Source of the DNA: Sphingomonas sp.
GTDB taxonomy: Bacteria; Pseudomonadota; Alphaproteobacteria; Sphingomonadales; Sphingomonadaceae
Length of the DNA stretch: 64,000 nucleotides
NCBI GenBank assembly: GCA_019635535.1
Contig: JAHBZH010000001.1
Span: 1,516,995-1,580,994, forward strand
Reading direction: 5' to 3'
The notes beneath the pieces are model-generated. The model did not search any database and was not told the DNA's origin. It worked only from the letters and a program-made list of their open reading frames with translations. The translations under genes and the position numbers were made by a program. This document shows positions 35,836 through 43,002 of this stretch, one piece after another (position 1 is the stretch's first letter; each line of letters opens with the position of its first letter).

Positions 35836-37026
35836 TTACAGCGTTACGACGTTGGACGGAACCGCCTGTGCCCGCGCGTCGCCGAGGTACAGGCTCGCCA
35901 TCGGCTCGTCCTCGGCGATCACCTTCATGTCCGCGCCGAAGCCGTTGAACTGGGTCCGCATCGCGCAGCCATAGGCGCCGAGCATGCCGATCTCGATATA
36001 GTCGCCGGCATTGACGTCGGCGGGCAGCAGGAACGGCCCGGCCATGTGATCGAGATCGTCGCAGGTCGGCCCGTAGAAGCTGAACGCCATGTCCTTCGTC
36101 TCGGATTCCGGCTCGCGCAGCAGCTTCACCGGAAAGCGCCAGCCGACATGCGCCGCATCGAACAGCGCGCCATAGGCGCCGTCGTTGATGTAGAGCGTGT
36201 CGCCGCGGCGCTTCTCGACGCGGACCAGCAGGCTGGCATATTCCGCGCACAAGGCCCGGCCGGGTTCGCACCAAAGCTCCGCCGAATAGGAAATCGGCAG
36301 ATCCTCGAACGCGCGGTGGATGACCTCGAAATAGGTCTCCAGCGGCGGCGGCTCCATGCCGGGATACCAGGAGGGGAAGCCGCCGCCGACATCGACGATG
36401 TCGACCGTGACCGCCGCCTCGACGATCGCCGCGCGCACCCGCTCCATCGCTTCGGCATAGGCGGCCGGCGTCATCGCCTGGCTGCCGACATGGAAGCAGA
36501 TGCCGAGCGCGTCGGCGACCTGGCGGGTCGCCATCAGCAGCGCCTTCACCTCGTCCGGCTCCGCGCCGAACTTGGCGGCGAGGCTGAGCTTGGCATGATC
36601 GGAGGAGACGCGGATGCGGACCAGCAGCTCGAGATCGGTGGCCCCATCCGTGGCGCGCACGATCTTCTCCAGCTCCTCGAGCGTGTCGAGCGAGAAGGTC
36701 CGCACCTTGTGCGTGAAATAGGCCTCGCGAATCGCTTCCTCGGCCTTCACCGGATGCATGAAGCAGAGCGTCGCCTCCGGCAGCGTCTCCGCCACGAGCC
36801 GCACCTCGGCGATCGAGGCCACGTCGTAATGCGTGACGCCGCTTTCCCACAGGATCTGGAGCAGATCCGGCGAGGGATTGGCCTTCACCGCATAGAGCGA
36901 CCGGCCCGGAAACTTCTCGACGAAGAAGCGGGCGGCGCGCCGGGCGGCGTGCGGACGAATGAGCGTAACCGGCTGGACCGGCTTAAGGGCGGACGCTAGC
37001 CCCAGCGCATTATGGTGCGTGTGCAA
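35836..37026 (-). CDS. Ornithine (lysine/ornithine) decarboxylase, alanine-racemase fold
   Basis: A 396-aa fold-III PLP enzyme making putrescine. The PLP lysine is Lys48 (YAVKANP). VDVGGGFPSWYPG near 200 is the phosphate-binding glycine turn. The catalytic Cys322 lies in FYGPTCDDLD. The start is TTG at 37026. Its Shine-Dalgarno GGAGGT (37035-37040, minus strand) is buried in the stem of the speF-type leader, so translation is likely controlled by RNA structure. The next gene downstream is the DHS-like enzyme. Confidence 0.92.
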   Translation of the reverse strand: MHTHHNALGLASALKPVQPVTLIRPHAARRAARFFVEKFPGRSLYAVKANPSPDLLQILWESGVTHYDVASIAEVRLVAETLPEATLCFMHPVKAEEAIREAYFTHKVRTFSLDTLEELEKIVRATDGATDLELLVRIRVSSDHAKLSLAAKFGAEPDEVKALLMATRQVADALGICFHVGSQAMTPAAYAEAMERVRAAIVEAAVTVDIVDVGGGFPSWYPGMEPPPLETYFEVIHRAFEDLPISYSAELWCEPGRALCAEYASLLVRVEKRRGDTLYINDGAYGALFDAAHVGWRFPVKLLREPESETKDMAFSFYGPTCDDLDHMAGPFLLPADVNAGDYIEIGMLGAYGCAMRTQFNGFGADMKVIAEDEPMASLYLGDARAQAVPSNVVTL

Positions 37027-37031
37027 CTCAA

Positions 37032-37085
37032 GGGACCTCCAACGGACAGTTGACTAAAAGCTGCCTTGCGGTTGGAAGTCCCATG
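37032..37085 (-). promoter_or_regulatory. speF-type leader RNA controlling the ornithine decarboxylase
   Basis: On the minus strand GGGACTTCCAAC (37071-37082) pairs along its length with GTTGGAGGTCCC (37032-37043), enclosing a loop with CGCAAGGCAGC. This fits my memory of the speF motif found before alphaproteobacterial ornithine decarboxylases. The 3' arm carries the GGAGGT ribosome-binding site, so pairing would block translation. Covariance scoring was not possible here. Confidence 0.8.
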
Positions 37086-37100
37086 GGGCAGCGGAGGCGC

Positions 37101-37129
37101 GATATATGTGCCTTGGACCCCTGTGTAAA
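37101..37129 (-). promoter_or_regulatory. Housekeeping-type promoter of the speF leader
   Basis: TTTACA (37129-37124), 17 bp, then TATATC (37106-37101) on the minus strand. A start near 37094 would place the speF stem at the very 5' end of the transcript. Confidence 0.55.
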
Positions 37130-37164
37130 GACCCGTGAATTCTCCTCTGTTCCCAGGGATTTGA

Positions 37165-38115
37165 ATGACGAATCGACAGCCCACGATGAGCGGTGTCGCC
37201 GCTGCGGCGGCGCGCATCGCCGGCGCGGTGACTCGCACGCCGCTCCTGCCGCTCGATCATGGCGGCCGGCGCTGCTGGATCAAGGCGGAATGTCTGCAAC
37301 AGGGCGGGGCCTTCAAGCTGAGGGGCGCGACCAACCGGCTGATGCAATTGAGCGAGGCGGAGCGCGCGCGCGGCGTCGTCGCCTTCTCGTCCGGCAATCA
37401 TGCCCAGGGCGTGGCGCTGGCGGCGCGGCGGCTGGGCATCGCCGCGACGATCGTGATGCCCGCCGACGCGCCGGCGGTGAAGGTGGCGGGCACGCGCGCT
37501 TACGGCGCCGGGATCGTCTTCTACGACCGCGCCACCGAAAGCCGCGAGGAGATCGGCGCGCGACTCGCCGCCGAGCGCGGCTGCGTGCTGGTGCCGAGCT
37601 TCGACGATGTCGACGTGATCGAGGGGCAGGGCAGCGTCGGCGTCGAGATCGCCGGGCAACTCGGCGGGCCGCCGCCGCTGGTCATCGTGCCCTGCGGTGG
37701 CGGTGGTCTGTCCGCCGGCATCGCGCTGGCCTTGCCCGACAGCGAGATCGTCGTCGCCGAGCCGGAGGGCTGGGACGACATGACCCGCTCGCTCGCCTTG
37801 GGCGAGATCGTTCCGGTCGAGCAGCCCGCCCCGCCGACCCGCTGCGACGCGCTGCAGACGACTCTGGTGTCCCCGCTCACATTCGACGCGCTGCACGGCG
37901 CCGGCGCGCGCGGCGTGGCGGTGAGCGAAGACGAGATCGCCGCCGCCATGGTCTTCGCCTTCCGCCATTTGCAGCTGGTGGTGGAGCCCGGCGGCGCGGT
38001 CGCGCTGGCGGCGCTGCTCGGCGGCAAGGCCGGCGAAGTGCCGGACGGCGGCGTCGTGGTGCTGTCCGGCGGCAATGTCGATCCGGCGCTCTTCGCGCAA
38101 ATTCTCGCGGCCTGA
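37165..38115 (+). CDS. Threonine/serine dehydratase-like PLP enzyme
   Basis: A 316-aa fold-II PLP enzyme. Lys51 in GGAFKLRGA binds PLP, FSSGNHAQGVA is the substrate loop (about 74-84), and CGGGGLSAG holds the phosphate. The short length with no ACT regulatory domain fits catabolic threonine dehydratase or serine racemase-like enzymes rather than IlvA. Divergent from the polyamine genes; no operon partner. Confidence 0.88.
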   Translation: MTNRQPTMSGVAAAAARIAGAVTRTPLLPLDHGGRRCWIKAECLQQGGAFKLRGATNRLMQLSEAERARGVVAFSSGNHAQGVALAARRLGIAATIVMPADAPAVKVAGTRAYGAGIVFYDRATESREEIGARLAAERGCVLVPSFDDVDVIEGQGSVGVEIAGQLGGPPPLVIVPCGGGGLSAGIALALPDSEIVVAEPEGWDDMTRSLALGEIVPVEQPAPPTRCDALQTTLVSPLTFDALHGAGARGVAVSEDEIAAAMVFAFRHLQLVVEPGGAVALAALLGGKAGEVPDGGVVVLSGGNVDPALFAQILAA

Positions 38116-38331
38116 TCAGCCGCGCGGCATCGCCCCCAGCAAGGCCGTCAGCGCGTGCATCTGCCGCGCGGTCGCGCGCAGGCTGTCCGCATAAGCCTCG
38201 GCGTCATGCCCCGGCCGGGCGAGCGCGGCGCTGTCGAGCAGCCCGTCCAGCGCCAGCGGCAGGCTGGCGAGAATCGTCGCGTCCATTCCACCCAAAGCGG
38301 CGTCGAACTGGCGATGATCGAAATGGCTCAT
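38116..38331 (-). CDS. Small conserved-looking hypothetical protein
   Basis: A 71-aa acidic/helical protein, MSHFDHRQFDAALGGMDATI... ending ALLGAMPRG. It contains no membrane helix or known motif. It lies tail to tail with the dehydratase with no gap. Codon use fits the host. Function unknown. Confidence 0.55.
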   Translation of the reverse strand: MSHFDHRQFDAALGGMDATILASLPLALDGLLDSAALARPGHDAEAYADSLRATARQMHALTALLGAMPRG

Positions 38332-38409
38332 GGCCCGGACCTAGGCGCCGACGCTTAATCCTTCGCTAAAATGGGGTCGCGAAAATCCGCCGATAGTCCG
38401 GCTTCGCCT

Positions 38410-38598
38410 TCACGTCCGCGGCGGATTGATCTCGGCGAAATGGGTGGGCTCGTTGAACAGGTCGCCGATCCAGAACCAGGCGTCCCCGATCGCGCACCCG
38501 GTTCGCGCCTGCTCTCCGTCCCAAAGCAGCAGCGGCCGCCCGTCCTTGAGGTCGTCGGGCATGTTCCCTGTTGGAATCCAGTCGATGCGCCCGGCCAT
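38410..38598 (-). CDS. Small hypothetical protein
   Basis: A 62-aa protein: MAGRIDWIPTGNMPDDLKDG then RPLLLWDGEQARTG and WFWIGDLFNEPTHFAEINPP. The 'PDDLKDGRPLLLW' layout resembles short DUF551-like proteins seen in phages and islands, where a Trp-rich sheet is common. It may be a decayed remnant of such a gene. No partner nearby. Confidence 0.55.
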   Translation of the reverse strand: MAGRIDWIPTGNMPDDLKDGRPLLLWDGEQARTGCAIGDAWFWIGDLFNEPTHFAEINPPRT

Positions 38599-38724
38599 GG
38601 CCTCGCGCTACCCGGCAAGGACATGCGCCGCATCGCCTGATCAGGGGATGGGCGCGCGCGGGCGGATCCTCGCCTTTTCAGTTCGCCCTTTGTGAAAATC
38701 GCGCGCCATGGCATCAGCGCGGCC

Positions 38725-38892
38725 ATGACCGGAACCGCCGCCTTCCTGCTCTCGATCATGGTGCTCGCCAGCTTCGCCCTGGTGGGCGGCGGCGTCTATC
38801 TGATCGCCAGGGGCGGCGACCGGCGCAAGGGCGCGCTGATGCTGGTCGCCGCGCTCGTCCTCATCGGCAATGTCGCCATCCTGACGGTGTGA
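38725..38892 (+). CDS. Small two-helix membrane protein
   Basis: A 55-aa protein with two hydrophobic helices (AAFLLSIMVLASFALVGGGV and ALMLVAALVLIGNVAIL) joined by a basic turn RGGDRRKG. I remember short proteins of this kind as common in sphingomonads. The ATG at 38725 is preferred to GTG 38692, which would add an unsupported tail. Function unknown. Confidence 0.7.
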   Translation: MTGTAAFLLSIMVLASFALVGGGVYLIARGGDRRKGALMLVAALVLIGNVAILTV

Positions 38893-38947
38893 GCGGCACG
38901 CGCGGCTTTGCCGGGCGGACCGATTGCGATAGCAACAGGCGTGGGAG

Positions 38948-39565
38948 GTGGTCGCTTTGCTCCTCGTCGTCCTGAGCCCGATTCTGGCCGCTGCCGCTTT
39001 GGCCGGCGGGCCGGACATCGGCTGCGCCCGCAACTTCACGGTCGGTGAGCTGAGCGGACTGATTGCGCAATTTCACGATGCGGAGACCATGGCGGGCGGG
39101 CCGATCCGCTATTCGATCTGGCGGCGCGACAATGCGCTGCGAATGGACTGGTGGGAGGTAAGGCAGGACGCGCCGAGCCTCGATCGGCCGAGCGCGCTTC
39201 AGTGGGAATTCGTGTTGGCCACCTCCGCGCGCGGGCCGCTCTGGGCGCGCATATGGGGCGATGGCCGCTATGTTGGACAAGTGCCGATGCCCGACGGGAG
39301 CTTGCGCGGGCCGAACGGGCAGCAGCTGCGGCGATTGTCGGTTCACGATCCCGGCCTGCTGGCCCGGCTGGTGGAGTCCGAGATCTGGGAGATGGAAATC
39401 GTGACGGCGCAGGGAGCATCGCTGATGCGCGAGCGGATACCTGCGCCGCCGGCCAGCGCGCTGCGTGCCTCGCTCGCCGAGCAGGCCGCGTGGCTGGAGG
39501 GCGCGCGCGAAACCCGTCCCGCCGCGGCCTGCCACCGGGTTACGGATGCGAACGAGGAGGTTTAG
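38948..39565 (+). CDS. Secreted hypothetical protein
   Basis: A 205-aa protein with a signal peptide (ALLLVVLSPILAAAALAGG) and two cysteines in the mature part (IGCARNF, AACHRV) that could pair. No domain is recognised. The start is GTG 38948, though TTG 38957 is better spaced from GGGAGG at 38943-38948. It converges with the hydrolase gene 3 nt away. Confidence 0.68.
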   Translation: MVALLLVVLSPILAAAALAGGPDIGCARNFTVGELSGLIAQFHDAETMAGGPIRYSIWRRDNALRMDWWEVRQDAPSLDRPSALQWEFVLATSARGPLWARIWGDGRYVGQVPMPDGSLRGPNGQQLRRLSVHDPGLLARLVESEIWEMEIVTAQGASLMRERIPAPPASALRASLAEQAAWLEGARETRPAAACHRVTDANEEV

Positions 39566-39568
39566 CCC

Positions 39569-40225
39569 TCAGCGGATCGGGCAGTTCGGGTCCAGCCGGA
39601 AATCGAGATAGTCGTCCACGATCTTCATCAGCTGGTCCATCTCGTTGGCGAAGAAATGGTTCGCGGTCGGGATGGTCTTGTGCTCGATCGTGATGTGGCG
39701 CTGGGTGCGCAGCTTGTCGACCAGCTTCTGGGTGGCGATCGGCGTCACCACCTCGTCCGCCTCGCCCTGGACGATGATGCCGCTGGCGGGGCAGGGGGCG
39801 AGGAAGCTGAAATCGTACATGCTCGCCGGCGGCGCGATCGATATGAAGCCGCGCGCTTCCGGGCGGCGCATCAGCAGCTGCATGCCGATCCAGGCGCCGA
39901 AGCTGAAGCCGGCGATCCAGGTCGTCTCCGCCTCGGGATGGACGGACTGCACCCAGTCGAGCGCGGAGGCCGCATCGCTCAATTCGCCGATGCCGTTGTC
40001 GAACACGCCCTGGCTCTTGCCGACGCCGCGGAAATTGAAGCGCAGGGTCGCGAAGCCGCGCCGCACGAAGGTCTTGTAGAGCGCCAGCACGATCGCGTTG
40101 TTCATCGTGCCGCCGCCCTGCGGATGCGGGTGCAGGATCATCGCGACGGGCGCGCGCGGGCGGGGACCGGGGCTGAACCGGCCTTCGAGACGGCCCTCGG
40201 GGCCGGGAAAGATGACTTCGGGCAT
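39569..40225 (-). CDS. Alpha/beta hydrolase
   Basis: A 218-aa hydrolase. HPHPQGGGTMNN (32-43) is the oxyanion region and GFSFGAW (about 105-111) the nucleophile elbow with Ser. The final His lies in ANHFF. The HPHP start is typical of a bacterial group of short hydrolases of unknown substrate. It is divergent from the Fe-S genes, whose Fur box lies between the two starts. Confidence 0.87.
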   Translation of the reverse strand: MPEVIFPGPEGRLEGRFSPGPRPRAPVAMILHPHPQGGGTMNNAIVLALYKTFVRRGFATLRFNFRGVGKSQGVFDNGIGELSDAASALDWVQSVHPEAETTWIAGFSFGAWIGMQLLMRRPEARGFISIAPPASMYDFSFLAPCPASGIIVQGEADEVVTPIATQKLVDKLRTQRHITIEHKTIPTANHFFANEMDQLMKIVDDYLDFRLDPNCPIR

Positions 40226-40316
40226 AACGTGATCGATCCGGACTATATGGTGCCGCTCGGGATGGTGGCGACCGTGCGACGCGCCCTATATAGGTGCTGG
40301 TTTCAAACCGCAACTT

Positions 40317-40333
40317 TTGCGAATCATTCGCAA
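40317..40333. promoter_or_regulatory. Fur box upstream of the cysteine desulfurase gene
   Basis: TTGCGAATCATTCGCAA is a perfect 17-bp inverted repeat (8-bp arms, 1-nt centre) and fits the TGCRAATNATTYGCA pattern I know for alphaproteobacterial Fur sites. It lies 26 bp before the desulfurase ATG, placed to block a promoter when iron is plentiful. Confidence 0.75.
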
Positions 40334-40359
40334 TAGGGGCCGCAAGCTTGGCGATTTGA

Positions 40360-41454
40360 ATGTTGTACTTGGATTATCAGGCCACGACCCCGCTCGCGCC
40401 CGAGGCGCTGGAGGCGATGCTGCTTTGGCTCGACGGTCCGGGCGGCGACGGCTTCGCCAATCCGGCCAGCCCGTATCGCGCCGGCCGCGCCGCGTCGGCG
40501 GCGGTCGAGGTGGCGCGCGATGCGGTCGCGGCGCTGCTCCCGCCGGGCGGCCAGGTCCATTTCACCTCCGGGGCGACGGAGGCGCTGAACTGGGCGCTGG
40601 CCTGCGGCGCGCGGATCGCGCCGGGCGGCCTGGCGGGCAGCGCGATCGAGCATCAGGCGGCGCTGCAATGCCTGGAAAGCCGGGGCGCGGCGCTCATTCC
40701 GGTCGGCGCGGACGGCCTGGTGCCGTCACCCGATGAGGCGAGCCTGCCGGAAAACGGCATCGTCGCGCTGATGCTGGTCAACAACGAGGTCGGGACGATC
40801 CAGCCGGTCGCGGACTATGCCGCCGCCGCGCACGCGAAAGGCAGCCTGCTGCTGTGCGACGCGGTGCAGGGCTATGGCCGGATGGCGATCCCGGCAGGTC
40901 CGGACCTGATCGCGATCAGCGCGCACAAGATTCATGGGCCCAAGGGCATCGGCGCCCTGTGGGTGCGCGACGGCGTGCGCCTGCCGCCCTTGCTGCTCGG
41001 CGGCGGGCAGGAGCATGGTATGCGTTCGGGCACGGTCTCGCCCGCTCTGGTCGCCGGCTTCGGTGCGGCGGCGCGGCTGGCGGCCGAGCGGATGGAGGAG
41101 GATGCGGCCCATGTCGTGCGGCTGTGGGAGATCGCGCTGGAGCTGCTGCCCGACTGGACGATCAATGGTTCCGCCACGCATCGCTATCGCGGCAATCTCA
41201 ACATCCGGCGCGACGGGGTGAACGGCGTGCGGCTGCTGTCGGACGTGCGCGAGGTCGCCTTCAGCCTGGGCAGCGCCTGCGGCAGCGGCTCGGGCAAGAC
41301 CAGCCATGTGCTGCGCGCCATGGGCCTGTCGGAAGCCGAGACCCATGCCAGCATCCGCCTCGGCTTCGGCCGCTACACGAGCGAAGCGGAGCTGCGCGAG
41401 GCGTTTGCCCTGCTCAACGACGCGGCGGAGCGCCAGCTTCGCTTCGCCGCATGA
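40360..41454 (+). CDS. Cysteine desulfurase (NifS/IscS-type)
   Basis: A 364-aa PLP enzyme that takes sulfur from cysteine for Fe-S clusters or tRNA thiolation. Lys190 (ISAHKIHGPKG) binds PLP, HFTSGATEALN lies at 67-77, and the sulfur-carrying Cys307 is in SLGSACGSGSGKTSH. The start is the ATG at 40360. A Fur box lies just upstream and a 2Fe-2S ferredoxin overlaps its end by 4 nt, which points to an iron-responsive Fe-S unit apart from the main isc/suf operon. Confidence 0.92.
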   Translation: MLYLDYQATTPLAPEALEAMLLWLDGPGGDGFANPASPYRAGRAASAAVEVARDAVAALLPPGGQVHFTSGATEALNWALACGARIAPGGLAGSAIEHQAALQCLESRGAALIPVGADGLVPSPDEASLPENGIVALMLVNNEVGTIQPVADYAAAAHAKGSLLLCDAVQGYGRMAIPAGPDLIAISAHKIHGPKGIGALWVRDGVRLPPLLLGGGQEHGMRSGTVSPALVAGFGAAARLAAERMEEDAAHVVRLWEIALELLPDWTINGSATHRYRGNLNIRRDGVNGVRLLSDVREVAFSLGSACGSGSGKTSHVLRAMGLSEAETHASIRLGFGRYTSEAELREAFALLNDAAERQLRFAA

Positions 41455-41786
41455 CGCGGGTCCGCTTCATCTCGGCGGACGGCGTCACGGTGCAGGAGGT
41501 GGATGCGCCCGCCGGCGAGCGGCTGCTCGACATCGCCCAGCATGCCGGCCAGCCGCTGGAGGGCACGTGCGAGGGGCAGATGGCCTGCTCGACCTGCCAC
41601 GTCATCGTCGAGGCGGAGGATTTCGCCAGGTTGCCGCGCGCCAGCGAGGAGGAGGAGGACATGCTGGACCTCGCCTCCCACGTCACGCGCCATTCGCGCC
41701 TGTCCTGCCAGATCTGGCTCACCGGGGAACTGGAGCGGATCACCGTTCGTATTCCCGGCGGGGTCCGCAACATGCAGGGGCGCTAG
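41451..41786 (+). CDS. 2Fe-2S ferredoxin (adrenodoxin type)
   Basis: A 111-aa ferredoxin. The cluster cysteines Cys40, Cys46, Cys49 (CEGQMACSTC) and Cys86 have vertebrate-type/Isc-Fdx spacing. Acidic residues EEEEDMLD (67-74) form the usual partner-binding patch. The ATG overlaps the desulfurase stop. It probably supplies electrons for cluster assembly or for a P450-like partner. The next gene starts with no spacer. Confidence 0.93.
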   Translation: MTRVRFISADGVTVQEVDAPAGERLLDIAQHAGQPLEGTCEGQMACSTCHVIVEAEDFARLPRASEEEEDMLDLASHVTRHSRLSCQIWLTGELERITVRIPGGVRNMQGR

Positions 41787-42686
41787 ATGGGACGAGGGGG
41801 GCAAGGCGCGGGGATCGATCGCCGATCGGTGCTGCTCGGCGGCGCCGTGTTCCCGATCGCCGCCGTGTCCCACGCCCAGGACGTCGATCCGCTTGAGATC
41901 GAGGAAGCACTGGCCCGCCAGCGCGCGCGCCTCGGCTCCGGCGGCCGGCTCGGCGTAGCCGCCTGGGACGGCGGTAACCGACGGGTCGGCCTGGATGCGC
42001 ACAGCCGCTACGCGATGTGCTCAACCTTCAAGCTGCCGCTCGCCGCCGCGATCCTCGCCGGCGCGGAGCTGGAGCGCTGGTCGCTTGCCGACGAGATCCA
42101 GTTCGATGAATATGACCTGCTCGATTACGCCCCCACCGTGCGCGCCGGTCTCGAGCGCGGGCGGATGTCGATCGAGGCCTTGTGCGCTGCCGCGATGCTG
42201 GTCAGCGACAACAGCGCCGCCAATCTGCTCCTCGCCCGGCTCGGCGGCCCGCGCGAGCTCACCGCCTTCCTGCGTCGTTGCGGCGATAGGGTGACGCGGC
42301 TCGACCGGATCGAGCCCGATCTCAACACCAATCTGCCCGGCGACGTGCGCGACACGACGACGCCCGGCGCGATGGTCGCTCTGATGTGGACCTTGCTGTT
42401 CGGCGAGGTTCTGGGCCGCTCCTCGCGGCTCAAGCTGGTGTCCTGGATGGCGCGCGCGACGACCGGGCGCGACCGGCTGCGCGCCGGCATCCCGGGCGAC
42501 TGGCGCGTCGGCGACAAGACCGGCACCGGGGCCAACGGGGCCTATAACGACATCGCGTTCGCGCTGACGCCGCGCCGCGTGCCCGTGCTCATCGCCTGCT
42601 ATGCCAGCGGCGGCGATGCCTCGGCAGACGAGCGCGCCGACATTCATGCCGAGGTAGGCAGGATCGTCGCCTCCGCCTTTTCCTGA
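41787..42686 (+). CDS. bla: Class A beta-lactamase
   Basis: A 299-aa serine beta-lactamase. Motifs: Ser79-Thr-Phe-Lys82 (STFK), SDN at 140-142, the omega-loop Glu176 in EPDLN, and KTG at 244-246. A Cys precedes the active Ser (MCSTFK), but the second Cys found in many carbapenemases is absent (KTGTGANG). The leader has the twin-arginine RRSVLLGGA pattern, so export by Tat is likely. The gene lies flush against the ferredoxin stop and is probably co-transcribed from the Fur-box promoter, an odd pairing. Confidence 0.92.
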   Translation: MGRGGQGAGIDRRSVLLGGAVFPIAAVSHAQDVDPLEIEEALARQRARLGSGGRLGVAAWDGGNRRVGLDAHSRYAMCSTFKLPLAAAILAGAELERWSLADEIQFDEYDLLDYAPTVRAGLERGRMSIEALCAAAMLVSDNSAANLLLARLGGPRELTAFLRRCGDRVTRLDRIEPDLNTNLPGDVRDTTTPGAMVALMWTLLFGEVLGRSSRLKLVSWMARATTGRDRLRAGIPGDWRVGDKTGTGANGAYNDIAFALTPRRVPVLIACYASGGDASADERADIHAEVGRIVASAFS

Positions 42687-42725
42687 CCGGCTTGCATCAT
42701 CGGCCCCGCGCCGCCATATGCGCGG

Positions 42726-42816
42726 CGGGAGTCGGGCGGACGGAGTTGTCGCCAACCCGGTCAGATCCGGAAGGAAGCAGCCGTAACGATTTCGCTCCGG
42801 GTCGTTCCGGCTCCCA
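42726..42816 (+). ncRNA. ffs: Signal recognition particle RNA (4.5S, small bacterial type)
   Basis: The ends GGGAGTCGGGC and CCGGCTCCC pair. The domain IV core CAGATCCGGAAGGAAGCAGC contains the invariant GGAAGGAAGCAG loop region that binds Ffh. Its place just before dnaX is the usual alphaproteobacterial order. The rest of 42687-43002 is a GC-rich spacer and a small hairpin. Confidence 0.93.
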
Positions 42817-42952
42817 CCCATGAGCCGCCAAGCGCAGCGAAGCAGCGCGAAGAGCCGGCGAATGGCGGACGGCCTGCGTCCTGAGCGAAGCGAAGCGCGA
42901 CAGGACCGACGGCGCGGCTTGGCCGCGACCCCCCCCGGAGAAGTACAGTGAG

Positions 42953-42972
42953 ATTCCAGCTTTCGCTGGAAT
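42953..42972. repeat. Small dispersed hairpin (ATTCCAGC-TTTC-GCTGGAAT)
   Basis: A perfect 8-bp stem followed by GACGC. Same style as the 12-bp hairpin at 61011-61038. Confidence 0.7.
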
Positions 42973-43002
42973 GACGCAGGCGCGGACCCTAGTTTGGGCG
43001 CG

